Shown here in pieces: positions 7,102 through 14,126 of a stretch of 16,390 nucleotides of DNA. The position numbers and the translations under genes were made by a program. Source of the stretch: an uncultured Clostridium sp. (GTDB lineage Bacteria > Bacillota > Clostridia > Lachnospirales > Lachnospiraceae). The stretch spans positions 1 through 16,390 of the forward strand of contig CABQJA010000036.1 of assembly GCA_902464345.1 (NCBI GenBank), written 5' to 3'. The notes under the pieces were generated by a model. It was not told where the DNA came from, did no database searches, and saw only the letters and a program-made list of their open reading frames with translations. The number at the start of each line of letters is the position of its first letter. The stretch's first letter is position 1.

Positions 7102-7161
7102 TAAAAAAGAACAGGGACGGAAATGAACATATATGCTCATTTCCGTCCCTGTTCTTTTTTA
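7102..7161. terminator. Long perfect bidirectional terminator hairpin
   Basis: A perfect inverted repeat of 25 bp (7102-7126 with 7137-7161) and a 10-nt loop. The outer part is six A on the left and six T on the right, with GAACAGGGACGG as the GC-bearing core, so it works as an A/T-flanked terminator in both directions. It lies 12 bp after the stop of the phosphoribosyltransferase-like gene and also downstream of the convergent aminotransferase gene. The length and perfection are more than a terminator needs. Confidence 0.85.
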
Positions 7162-7170
7162 GACTTATAG

Positions 7171-7422
7171 GGCGAAGCCCTACACCGAGCCGCAAGGCGA
7201 GGTGGCAAGGCTCATTACAAGGCGAAGCCCTACACCGAGCCGCAAGGCGAGGTGGCAAGGCTCATTACAAGGCGAAGCCCTACACCGAGCCGCAAGGCGA
7301 GGTGGCAAGGCTCATTACAAGGCGAAGCCCTACACCGAGCCGTGAGGCGAGGTGAGCAAGGTTCATTACAAGGCGAAGCCCTACACCGAGCCGTGAGGCG
7401 AGGTGAGCAAGGCTCATTACAA
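7171..7422. repeat. Five tandem 50/51-bp repeats
   Basis: Units run 7171-7220, 7221-7270, 7271-7320 (50 bp, identical to each other), 7321-7371 and 7372-7422 (51 bp, differing from each other by one base). The 51-bp type has GTGA in place of GCAA at one site and one added A after GGTG. Each unit starts GGCGAAGCCC and ends CATTACAA. On the plus strand each contains a GGC-GAA-GCC mini-hairpin. A second hairpin has a CACC/GGTG stem, a symmetric GA/GA internal step, a GCC/GGC stem and a GNRA loop. The array ends 4 bp from the aminotransferase stop codon. There are no unique spacers, so it is not CRISPR. Open frames through it are by-products of a unit length that is not a multiple of three. Confidence 0.95.
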
Positions 7423-7426
7423 GCCC

Positions 7427-8614
7427 TTATAATCCATATTCCTTCGCCAGTGTCTCAAATACCGGAATTGACCGCTCTACCTTCTCGGTCGGAATGCAGT
7501 AGCAGATTCTGAAGTGCCCCGGACAACCGAAGGAATCACTTGGTACCAGAAGCAGGTCGTGTTTCTTTGCACGTTCACAGAACGCACCGGCATCTGCTTC
7601 CAGAGCCTTCGGGAACAGGTAGAAGGTTCCGCCCGGTTCTACAATATCGAATCCGATTCGGGTTAATTCGGTATATAAAATATTCTTATTTGTCTCATAA
7701 ACAGACAGATCCGAGGTCATATCAAGCACCCGTGCAACCGCCAGCTGAATCAGAGAAGGCGGACAGTTGTGACCGATACCTCTTGAAATCTGACCGCACA
7801 TATCTACGATCAGTGCAGCATCCTCACAGGCCGGATTGACAGCTACGTAACCGATACGTTCGCCCGGCAGAGACAGGGACTTACTGAATGAATAGCAGAT
7901 AATGGTATTGTCATAATGCTTTGCAACAAACGGAGCATCCGCACCGGCAAATACGATCTCACGATATGGTTCATCGGAGATAATATAAATAACATGTCCG
8001 TATTCTTTTGATTTTGCTTCCAGGATAGAAGCCAGCCGCTTGATCGTAGCAGTAGAGTAAACGATACCGGACGGGTTATTCGGGGTGTTGATCAGGACTG
8101 CCATGGTCTTAGGAGTGATCATTTCCTCAAACGCGTCGAAGTTGATCTGGAAGCTGGTGATATCCGCAGGCACGACCTTTAAAACGGCACCGGTTGCATT
8201 TACATAATGATAATATTCCGGGAAGAACGGAGCAAATGTAATCACTTCATCACCCGGTACGGTAACGGCACGGACCGCATGTGCGATCGCACCGGCAGCA
8301 CCGACTGCCATAAATATGTCTTCCATCTTGAAATTCATATCAAACCGGCGATTCAGGGAATCAGCGATCGCCTGACGAACAGAAGGGATACCAAGGCTTG
8401 GGCTGTATCCGTGCAGAGCAACCGGATCGGTATTCCGGATCAGGTCTAATAATGCATCTGTAAATTCCTGTGGAGCAGGTACGCTTGGATTACCAAGGCT
8501 ATAATCAAATACATTTTCATAGCCGATTTCTTTTGCACGCTTGGAACCATAATCAAACAGTTCACGAATCGCAGATTTCTGCGAAGTCATATCAATATAA
8601 TGTTGAGATAACAT
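7427..8614 (-). CDS. PLP-dependent class I/II aminotransferase
   Basis: A 395-residue fold-type I aminotransferase of the aspartate-aminotransferase family. Visible features: substrate-end motif SLGNPSVPAP (39-48), GAAGAIAHAV (105-114) for PLP phosphate binding, INTPNNPSG (175-183) with the conserved Asn, ISDEPYREIVF (212-222) with the Asp that contacts the PLP ring nitrogen, and the Schiff-base lysine in YSFSKSLSLPGERIGY (Lys245). The Arg that binds the substrate carboxylate is expected in GGTFYLFPKALE or shortly after it. The amino-donor specificity cannot be assigned. The ATG at 8614 has AAAAGGAGTG upstream. It is transcribed alone, divergently from maf, and its transcript would run through the complement of the tandem repeats before reaching the 7102-7161 terminator. 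Confidence 0.92.
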   Translation of the reverse strand: MLSQHYIDMTSQKSAIRELFDYGSKRAKEIGYENVFDYSLGNPSVPAPQEFTDALLDLIRNTDPVALHGYSPSLGIPSVRQAIADSLNRRFDMNFKMEDIFMAVGAAGAIAHAVRAVTVPGDEVITFAPFFPEYYHYVNATGAVLKVVPADITSFQINFDAFEEMITPKTMAVLINTPNNPSGIVYSTATIKRLASILEAKSKEYGHVIYIISDEPYREIVFAGADAPFVAKHYDNTIICYSFSKSLSLPGERIGYVAVNPACEDAALIVDMCGQISRGIGHNCPPSLIQLAVARVLDMTSDLSVYETNKNILYTELTRIGFDIVEPGGTFYLFPKALEADAGAFCERAKKHDLLLVPSDSFGCPGHFRICYCIPTEKVERSIPVFETLAKEYGL

Positions 8615-8649
8615 AAGAACACTCCTTTTCTAACGCAATTTCTTTCCAC

Positions 8650-8658
8650 ATTATAGCA
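8650..8658 (-). promoter_or_regulatory. Extended -10 promoter of the aminotransferase gene
   Basis: On the minus strand TGC (8658-8656) is followed directly by a perfect TATAAT (8655-8650). No good -35 hexamer is present at 16-18 bp, which is common for extended -10 promoters. It lies 36 bp upstream of the start codon. Confidence 0.55.
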
Positions 8659-8720
8659 TAATTATTATGGATGTGATATAACTATTTCAGAATCAGAAGA
8701 ACCGATCGGAGAGAACAATT

Positions 8721-9344
8721 ATGCAGGAGCTGAAATCAAGACAGATCATACTGGCATCCCAGTCACCGCGGAGGAGGGAGCTGTTAGCACAGATGGGCTT
8801 GCAGTTTGAAATCCATCCGGCATGCGGAGAGGAAATCATTACGTCTACGATTCCGTGGCAGGTAGTAGAAGAGCTATCCATGCGGAAGGCGGAGGAAATC
8901 TACCGGAAGGATCGGGAAGATCGGCCGGCGGAATCCATCCTGGTGATCGGTGCAGATACAATCGTGGTATTAAACGGAAGGATTCTCGGAAAGCCACAGA
9001 GTCAGGCGGAAGCCTGTGAAATGCTACGGAGCCTGCAGGGACAGAAACATCAGGTATATACAGGTGTGACCCTGATCTGGAATGAGCAGGAGGATGGCGT
9101 AGGCTGTGTGAAGAAGCAGCATACCTTTCATGAAGAAACGGAAGTGGAATTCTATCCGATGACGGAGCAGGAGATAGAGGAATATGTTGCTACCGGTGAC
9201 TGCATGGACAAGGCGGGAGCTTATGGGATTCAGACACAATCCGGTGTGTATATCCGGGGAATTTGCGGAGATTATAATAATGTGGTTGGGCTGCCGATTG
9301 CCAGACTTTATCATGAATTGAGAAAAATATTCGCACGCCGGTAA
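8721..9344 (+). CDS. maf: Maf-family nucleoside triphosphate pyrophosphatase
   Basis: Maf/YhdE proteins hydrolyse non-canonical or modified nucleoside triphosphates such as dTTP/UTP and methylated derivatives to monophosphates. They are linked to septum formation. The 207-residue length fits. The family signature LASQSPRRRELLAQMG is at residues 11-26, the catalytic Asp region VIGADTIVVLNG at 75-86, followed by ILGKP (88-92). A conserved helix and YTGVTLI lie at about 113-119, and GAYGIQ in the C-terminal part. GGAGAG lies upstream of the ATG. The gene is divergent from the aminotransferase gene and is followed by the SAM riboswitch of metK. I see no clear terminator after it. Confidence 0.93.
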   Translation: MQELKSRQIILASQSPRRRELLAQMGLQFEIHPACGEEIITSTIPWQVVEELSMRKAEEIYRKDREDRPAESILVIGADTIVVLNGRILGKPQSQAEACEMLRSLQGQKHQVYTGVTLIWNEQEDGVGCVKKQHTFHEETEVEFYPMTEQEIEEYVATGDCMDKAGAYGIQTQSGVYIRGICGDYNNVVGLPIARLYHELRKIFARR

Positions 9345-9360
9345 TTAGAAAGAAATCCGG

Positions 9361-9389
9361 TTGACGGAGTGTATAAATTGTAGTACATT
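9361..9389 (+). promoter_or_regulatory. Promoter of the metK riboswitch transcript
   Basis: TTGACG (9361-9366), a 17-bp spacer and TACATT (9384-9389). Transcription would begin near 9396, about 20 nt before the first P1 strand of the S-box aptamer. Confidence 0.6.
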
Positions 9390-9414
9390 ATCAATGTATC
9401 AACTGAAAAGACTT

Positions 9415-9548
9415 CTCTTATTCAGAACAGTGGAGGCAGAAGGGCCTTTGAAGCTGTGGCAACCCCGCAAGGCGGAAGGTGCCAACCTGAGCGAGTCAGT
9501 GAGAAGCCGGAGAAACCGGTTTTAGAACGATGAATCGAGCAATAAGAG
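9415..9548 (+). ncRNA. SAM-I (S-box) riboswitch aptamer
   Basis: Binds S-adenosylmethionine and shuts off the downstream gene. P1 is CTCTTATT (9415-9422) with AATAAGAG (9541-9548), perfectly paired. The conserved S-box core is visible: GTGGAGG followed by AGAAGGGCCTTTGAAGC, then GGCAACC, AAGGTGCCAACC for the P3 region, and GAACGATGAATCGAGCAATA ahead of the closing P1 strand. The first base of P1 lies about 20 nt after the predicted start site. Its target, metK, is a classic S-box gene because its product makes SAM, so this is feedback control. Confidence 0.95.
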
Positions 9549-9562
9549 GATTTGAATAGACT

Positions 9563-9590
9563 CAAGTCCGATTCACGGGCTTGTTTTTTT
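9563..9590 (+). terminator. Expression-platform terminator of the SAM riboswitch
   Basis: CAAGTCCG (9563-9570) pairs with CGGGCTTG (9576-9583), including one G-U pair, with a 5-nt loop and a following T tract (9584-9591). High SAM should stabilise P1 and allow this terminator to form, stopping transcription before metK. A possible competing pairing is TGAATCG (9531-9537) with CGATTCA (9569-9575). Confidence 0.9.
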
Positions 9591-9623
9591 TGTTAAAATG
9601 ATGGAAAACAGAAGGAGGAAACA

Positions 9624-10811
9624 ATGGAAAAACATTTATTTACGTCAGAATCAGTAACTGAAGGACATCCGGATAAAATCTGCGATCAGATTTCAGATGC
9701 TATCCTGGATGAATTATTAAAGCAGGATCCGATGAGCCGGGTGGCCTGTGAGACAGCAACGACAACCGGTCTGGTACTGGTTATGGGTGAGATTACAACT
9801 AAGGGCTATGTTGACATTCAGAAGACTGTACGGGATACCATCCGGGAGATTGGATATGACCGTGCCAAGTTCGGATTTGACTGTGATACCTGCGGTGTGA
9901 TCGTTGCATTGGATGAGCAGTCCGGAGATATTGCAATGGGTGTTGATAAGGCGTTGGAAGCCAGAGAGTCTGAGATGACAGAGGAACAGCTGGAGGCAAT
10001 CGGAGCCGGAGATCAGGGCATGATGTTCGGATATGCAGTGAACGAGACAGAGGAATTAATGCCATATCCGATCTCACTGGCACATAAGCTGGCAAAGCGT
10101 CTGACGGATGTCCGTAAGGATGGAACACTTCCATATCTGAGACCGGATGGAAAGACACAGGTTACCGTGGAATATGATGAGAACGGCAAGCCATTCCGTC
10201 TGGACGCAGTCGTATTATCTACCCAGCATGACGAGAAGGTAACACAGGAACAGATCCATGAGGATATCAAGACCTATGTATTTGATCCGATCCTTCCAAA
10301 GGAAATGGTAGATGATGAGACCAAGTTCTTTATTAATCCGACCGGACGATTTGTGATCGGTGGACCGCATGGTGATAGCGGACTGACCGGCCGGAAGATC
10401 ATTGTAGATACCTATGGCGGTTATGGCAGACATGGCGGTGGTGCTTTCTCTGGTAAGGATTGCACAAAGGTAGACCGTTCTGCAGCGTATGCAGCCCGTT
10501 ATGTAGCGAAGAATATCGTGGCAGCCGGTCTGGCAGACAAATGCGAGATCCAGTTATCCTATGCCATCGGTGTGGCAAGCCCGACTTCCGTTATGGTAGA
10601 TACGTTTGGTACCGGTAAGCTTTCCGATGAACAGCTGGTAGAGATCATTCGTGAGAACTTCGATCTTCGTCCGGCAGGAATCATTAAGATGTTAGATCTG
10701 CGCCGTCCGATCTACAAGCAGACAGCCGCTTACGGACATTTCGGAAGAACCGATATTGATCTGCCATGGGAAAAGACAGACAAGGTAGAATTGCTGAAGA
10801 AATATTTATAG
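9624..10811 (+). CDS. metK: S-adenosylmethionine synthetase
   Basis: Makes SAM from methionine and ATP in the cytoplasm. It normally forms a homotetramer with Mg2+ and K+. The 395-residue length is typical. The ATP/methionine site motif is [17 protein letters not shown] (13-29, with His15 and Asp17). The signature [12 protein letters not shown] and the P-loop-like GGGAFSGKD are both present. AGAAGGAGG lies just upstream of the ATG. The gene is directly controlled by the SAM riboswitch and is followed 87 bp later by ispE, probably on the same transcript. Confidence 0.97.
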   Translation: MEKHLFTSESVTEGHPDKICDQISDAILDELLKQDPMSRVACETATTTGLVLVMGEITTKGYVDIQKTVRDTIREIGYDRAKFGFDCDTCGVIVALDEQSGDIAMGVDKALEARESEMTEEQLEAIGAGDQGMMFGYAVNETEELMPYPISLAHKLAKRLTDVRKDGTLPYLRPDGKTQVTVEYDENGKPFRLDAVVLSTQHDEKVTQEQIHEDIKTYVFDPILPKEMVDDETKFFINPTGRFVIGGPHGDSGLTGRKIIVDTYGGYGRHGGGAFSGKDCTKVDRSAAYAARYVAKNIVAAGLADKCEIQLSYAIGVASPTSVMVDTFGTGKLSDEQLVEIIRENFDLRPAGIIKMLDLRRPIYKQTAAYGHFGRTDIDLPWEKTDKVELLKKYL

Positions 10812-10898
10812 AATCCGGCGGACCGGGAGAATAAAGAAACCGGGATCCGGCAGAAAATTAAAAAGATAAAAGAACAAGATCAGATAGAAGGAATGGAT

Positions 10899-11774
10899 AT
10901 GGAGTCAATAACCTTACAGGCATATGCCAAAATAAATCTGGGACTGGATGTGATCCGGAAACGGAGAGATGGATATCACGAAGTTAAGATGATTATGCAG
11001 AATATTTCATTATCCGATACGTTGGACCTTAGGAAAGCAACCGGATCGGAGATTGAGCTGTGTTCGGCAACCGGAGAGGATGTACCGGAGGTGCCGATGA
11101 ATGCAGACAATCTGATTTATAAAGCAATTCAGATGTTGAAGGATGAATTTCAGATTAAGGAAGGCGTGCATGCAATCCTGACCAAGCGGATCCCGGTTGC
11201 GGCCGGAATGGCGGGTGGAAGTACAGATGCTGCCGCCGCCCTGAAGGGCATGAATCAGTTATTTGAGCTGGGGCTCTCTGAGCAGGAGCTATGTGAGAGG
11301 GGAGTTAAGCTGGGCGCGGATATTCCATATTGCATTATGGGCGGAACCGCCTTATCAGAAGGCATCGGTGAAAAACTGACCGCATTACCGGAGATTCCGG
11401 ACTGTTGGATTCTGATTGCGAAGCCGCCGATCGCAGTATCTACCGGATTCGTATACGGGAATCTGAAAGTCAAAGAGCTGGCTGAGCATCCGGACATTGA
11501 CGGTATGGTGGAAGCAATTAAGAGCCGGGATCTGGGTGGTATTGTGGACCGGATGGGAAATGTACTGGAGACGGTTACGATTCCTGCATATCCTGTAATT
11601 GAGACGATTAAGGATCAGATGCTGGAGCATGGTGCGGAGAATGCATTGATGAGCGGAAGCGGTCCTACCGTGTTTGGAATCTTTAAGGACGAGCAGGCGG
11701 CCCGCGAGGCAGGAACTGCGATTGGTGAGGCAGAGCTGTCAAAGCAGATTTATCTGACACGGCCCCAGTATTAG
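10899..11774 (+). CDS. ispE: 4-diphosphocytidyl-2-C-methyl-D-erythritol kinase
   Basis: GHMP kinase of the non-mevalonate (MEP) isoprenoid pathway. It phosphorylates CDP-methylerythritol. The N-terminus has AYAKINLGL with the catalytic Lys at about 11. The glycine-rich GHMP motif PVAAGMAGGSTDAAAAL is at residues 99-115. The catalytic Asp is at 141 in GADIPYCIMGG, and SGSGPTVFG near the end is the third GHMP motif. I chose the second ATG (10899, 291 residues) because AAGGA (10888-10892) is 6 nt upstream. The ATG at 10893 abuts that site. It lies between metK and a GntR gene with short gaps and no terminator, so it looks like the middle of an operon. Confidence 0.93.
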   Translation: MESITLQAYAKINLGLDVIRKRRDGYHEVKMIMQNISLSDTLDLRKATGSEIELCSATGEDVPEVPMNADNLIYKAIQMLKDEFQIKEGVHAILTKRIPVAAGMAGGSTDAAAALKGMNQLFELGLSEQELCERGVKLGADIPYCIMGGTALSEGIGEKLTALPEIPDCWILIAKPPIAVSTGFVYGNLKVKELAEHPDIDGMVEAIKSRDLGGIVDRMGNVLETVTIPAYPVIETIKDQMLEHGAENALMSGSGPTVFGIFKDEQAAREAGTAIGEAELSKQIYLTRPQY

Positions 11775-11822
11775 AAACAGGAAAAATCAGCAGGCGACAG
11801 GAACATAAGGTGAGGATACAGA

Positions 11823-12497
11823 ATGGAATTGAAACTCGATATAAATGAATATTTGCCACTTCGGGATGTGGTTTTTCAGACATTACGACAGGCTATCATA
11901 AGTGGAGAGATCGCACCCGGTGAACGCCTGCTGGAGATTCCACTGGCAAAGAAAATGGGCGTCAGCCGGACTCCGGTGCGGGAGGCCATCCGGATGCTGG
12001 AGCTGGAGGGACTGGTAGTTATGATTCCGCGACGCGGTGCGGAAGTAGCGAAGATAACCGAGAAGGATCTGCGGGATGCGTTGGAGGTTCGATGTGCATT
12101 AGAGGAGTTGGCGGTACAGCTGGCATGTGAAAGGATTACAGAAGCGGGAAAAGAGAAACTGCAGGGGGCCTGTGAAGCGTTTCGGGAGGCCATCCGGACG
12201 AAACAGGTTCCGGCAATCGTGGAGGGTGATATTGTATTCCATGATGCGATTTTTGAAGCGACACAGAATCAGCGGATCATTACCATGACACATAATCTGT
12301 GGGAGCAGGTGTCCAGATACCGGGTAGAATATGTAAAAGATTTCAGCTATCATAATGTTCTGGTGGAAGAGCATGATGCTATTACAGCGGCGATTCTCCG
12401 CGGAGACGCAGAGGAGGCACGGATCGTTATGCGAAAGCATATCTATAATCAGGAAACGATCGTTATCAATAACGTGCATAAAATGAATCATGCATAA
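11823..12497 (+). CDS. GntR-family (FCD/FadR subfamily) transcriptional regulator
   Basis: A 224-residue regulator with an N-terminal winged helix (about 11-77; VSRTPVREAIRMLELEGLV is the recognition helix and RRGAEVAKI the wing) and a C-terminal all-helical FCD ligand-binding domain (about 85-212). The metal-binding residues of the FCD domain look intact: Asp136, His140, His184 and His206. Such proteins usually bind a metal-chelated organic acid and control a nearby catabolic operon. No such operon is in view, so the ligand is unknown. AGGTGAGG lies upstream of the ATG. The gene follows ispE by 48 bp and ends in a strong terminator. Confidence 0.9.
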   Translation: MELKLDINEYLPLRDVVFQTLRQAIISGEIAPGERLLEIPLAKKMGVSRTPVREAIRMLELEGLVVMIPRRGAEVAKITEKDLRDALEVRCALEELAVQLACERITEAGKEKLQGACEAFREAIRTKQVPAIVEGDIVFHDAIFEATQNQRIITMTHNLWEQVSRYRVEYVKDFSYHNVLVEEHDAITAAILRGDAEEARIVMRKHIYNQETIVINNVHKMNHA

Positions 12498-12522
12498 AGC
12501 AGACTTTGCAAAAACTGATTAT

Positions 12523-12552
12523 GTATAACAAATGAAGCCTTCACACATACTA
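12523..12552 (+). promoter_or_regulatory. Sigma-G-type forespore promoter of the ger operon
   Basis: GTATA (12523-12527), an 18-bp spacer and CATACTA (12546-12552) match the sigma-G consensus (GHATR and CATNHTA). GerA-family operons are known sigma-G targets. Transcription would start near 12559, inside the loop of the terminator hairpin at 12535-12582, and leave a leader of only about 25 nt. Confidence 0.65.
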
Positions 12553-12582
12553 TACGAAAGTGTAGATGTGTGGGGGCTTTTT
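12535..12582 (+). terminator. Terminator of the metK-ispE-gntR unit, overlapping the ger promoter
   Basis: A 20-bp stem with one bulged A. AAGCC pairs with GGCTT at the base, two T-G wobbles follow, then CACACAT with ATGTGTG and CTATAC with GTGTAG, closed by a GAAA loop (12556-12559) and followed by a T run to 12582. It lies 38 bp after the gntR stop and ends 2 bp before the gerA start codon. Its 3' arm holds the GGGGG (12572-12576) that appears to serve as the gerA ribosome binding site. Confidence 0.85.
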
Positions 12583-12584
12583 CT

Positions 12585-14108
12585 ATGAATCAATTATATA
12601 ATTCAGAAAATAAAATAGCGGCAGAGTTAAATACATCGCTGGTAAAAAATATCGAAGTGCTGGAAGAAATGTTCCGGGACTGCGATGATGTTGTAAAAAA
12701 GGAGTTTCTGTTCCGGCGGAAGGATGGGGCGGTTTCCGGATATATGATTTATATTGATGGATTGACGGATGGAGATATGGTGCAGCAGCATGTGATCCAT
12801 CCATTACAGCTGAGGTATCGGATGGATGTGGAAACAGACATCTGGTCGGCATTTTTTTACAGCGAGATTGACATGGCAGATCTGAGGGAAGAACCGTCCT
12901 TTGATAAAATGGTATTGGCAGTGATGCGTGGTGATACGGCTCTGATGTTGGATGGTTATGACCGGGCAATCGTTATTTCCAGTAAGAAGCTTCCGGTCCG
13001 GAGTATTGAGGAGTCTGAAACAGAAGCGGTGATGCGCGGACCGCGGGACAGCTTTAATGAGAGCCTGCGGATGGGAACTGCGCTGATAAGACGACGGATC
13101 AAGGATCCGAAATGTAAGATTGTGCAGCATCAGTTCGGAGAACGTTCCCGGACAGATTATGCAGTGGTGTATATGGAGGATCTGGTGCCGGATGGACTGG
13201 TTGATCAGATTGAAGAGCAGCTGGGCCGGTACCGGACAGATGCGATCTATGACAGTGGAATGCTGGCACATTATATGAATCAGAAGTGGTATTCTCCATT
13301 TCCTGTGATACAGAGTACAGAGCGGCCGGATAAGGTGGCGGCATCTATTCTGGAGGGCAGAGTGGCGGTGATCGTGGATAATTCACCGGAGGTGCTTCTT
13401 CTGCCGGCAACCTTTAACACGTATTTTCAGGCAGCGGATGATTATTATAATCAGTGGTCTGTGGCAACCTTTGCGCGGATCTTGCGGTATATTGCATCTA
13501 TTCTGGCAATCGGACTGCCCGGATTCTATATCGCGATCACCTGCTTTCAGGTGGAGATGCTGCCGACGAAGCTGCTGATGGCAATCGCACAGGCAAGAAG
13601 TAATGTGACATTTCCCATCGTACTGGAGGTACTGTTGATGGAGCTGGAGTTTGAGCTGTTGCGGGAAGCGGGAATCCGGCTGCCGGGGCCAATGGGAAAC
13701 ACGATAGGTATCGTTGGTGGTCTGATCGTAGGACAGGCAGCCGTTGAAGCGGGTCTGGTCAGTACGATTGTGGTGATCATAGTGGCATTAACGGCATTGG
13801 CGTCCTTCACGATTCCTAATGAAAGCTTTGCATCAGCATATCGGCTTTTGAAATTCTTTTTGATCATTGTCAGTGCTATATGGGGATTATACGGATTTAT
13901 ACTGGGGATAGTGGTGATCGGGATTCATCTGTCCGGTCTGACCAGTTATGGCATTCCATATATGACGCCGGCGGTTTCCATGCCGGACGGACGAAAGGAG
14001 AGCTGTAAGGATTTCGTATTACGATTGCCGATTTATCTGATGCGGAAACGCCCGGTGTTTACCAAAGAAAAGGAACGGACACGTATGCAAAACAGAAAGA
14101 AATCATAA
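12585..14108 (+). CDS. gerAA: GerA-family spore germinant receptor, A subunit
   Basis: A subunits of GerA-type receptors sit in the spore inner membrane and help sense nutrients. The 507-residue length is typical. A long N-terminal cytoplasmic region (1 to about 290) carries the family motif MRGPRDSFNESLRMGTALIR (150-169) and ILEGRVAVIVDNSP (255-268). Hydrophobic segments follow at about 297-320, 330-358, 372-410 and 422-450, with FTIPNESFA between the last two. The start is the ATG at 12585 with GGGGG 8 nt upstream. A GTG at 12570 is in frame but lies in the terminator stem. SpoVAF-type paralogues look similar, but the GerAB-like gene 18 nt downstream favours a GerA receptor. Which paralogue it is cannot be told. 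Confidence 0.88.
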   Translation: MNQLYNSENKIAAELNTSLVKNIEVLEEMFRDCDDVVKKEFLFRRKDGAVSGYMIYIDGLTDGDMVQQHVIHPLQLRYRMDVETDIWSAFFYSEIDMADLREEPSFDKMVLAVMRGDTALMLDGYDRAIVISSKKLPVRSIEESETEAVMRGPRDSFNESLRMGTALIRRRIKDPKCKIVQHQFGERSRTDYAVVYMEDLVPDGLVDQIEEQLGRYRTDAIYDSGMLAHYMNQKWYSPFPVIQSTERPDKVAASILEGRVAVIVDNSPEVLLLPATFNTYFQAADDYYNQWSVATFARILRYIASILAIGLPGFYIAITCFQVEMLPTKLLMAIAQARSNVTFPIVLEVLLMELEFELLREAGIRLPGPMGNTIGIVGGLIVGQAAVEAGLVSTIVVIIVALTALASFTIPNESFASAYRLLKFFLIIVSAIWGLYGFILGIVVIGIHLSGLTSYGIPYMTPAVSMPDGRKESCKDFVLRLPIYLMRKRPVFTKEKERTRMQNRKKS

Positions 14109-14126
14109 GAGGTGGGAAAATATAGT

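Noticed and set aside
7171..7422. A CRISPR array.
   Set aside because: The units are directly adjacent and nearly identical over their full length, with no unique spacers and no cas genes.
7020..7512. Two open frames crossing the tandem repeats that repeat RRSPTPSRKARWQGSL-like peptides.
   Set aside because: The unit length is 50/51 bp, so the peptide repeat only arises because all three frames are read in turn. There is no ribosome binding site, and one frame begins inside the phosphoribosyltransferase-like gene.
10812..10860. CCGG-containing repeats after metK as a terminator.
   Set aside because: The CCGG words are self-complementary but form no long stem, and an A-rich stretch follows instead of a T run.
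12570..12584. The GTG start of the GerA A subunit.
   Set aside because: It sits in the 3' arm of the terminator, only about 11 nt after the predicted start of transcription, and has no ribosome binding site. The ATG at 12585 does.
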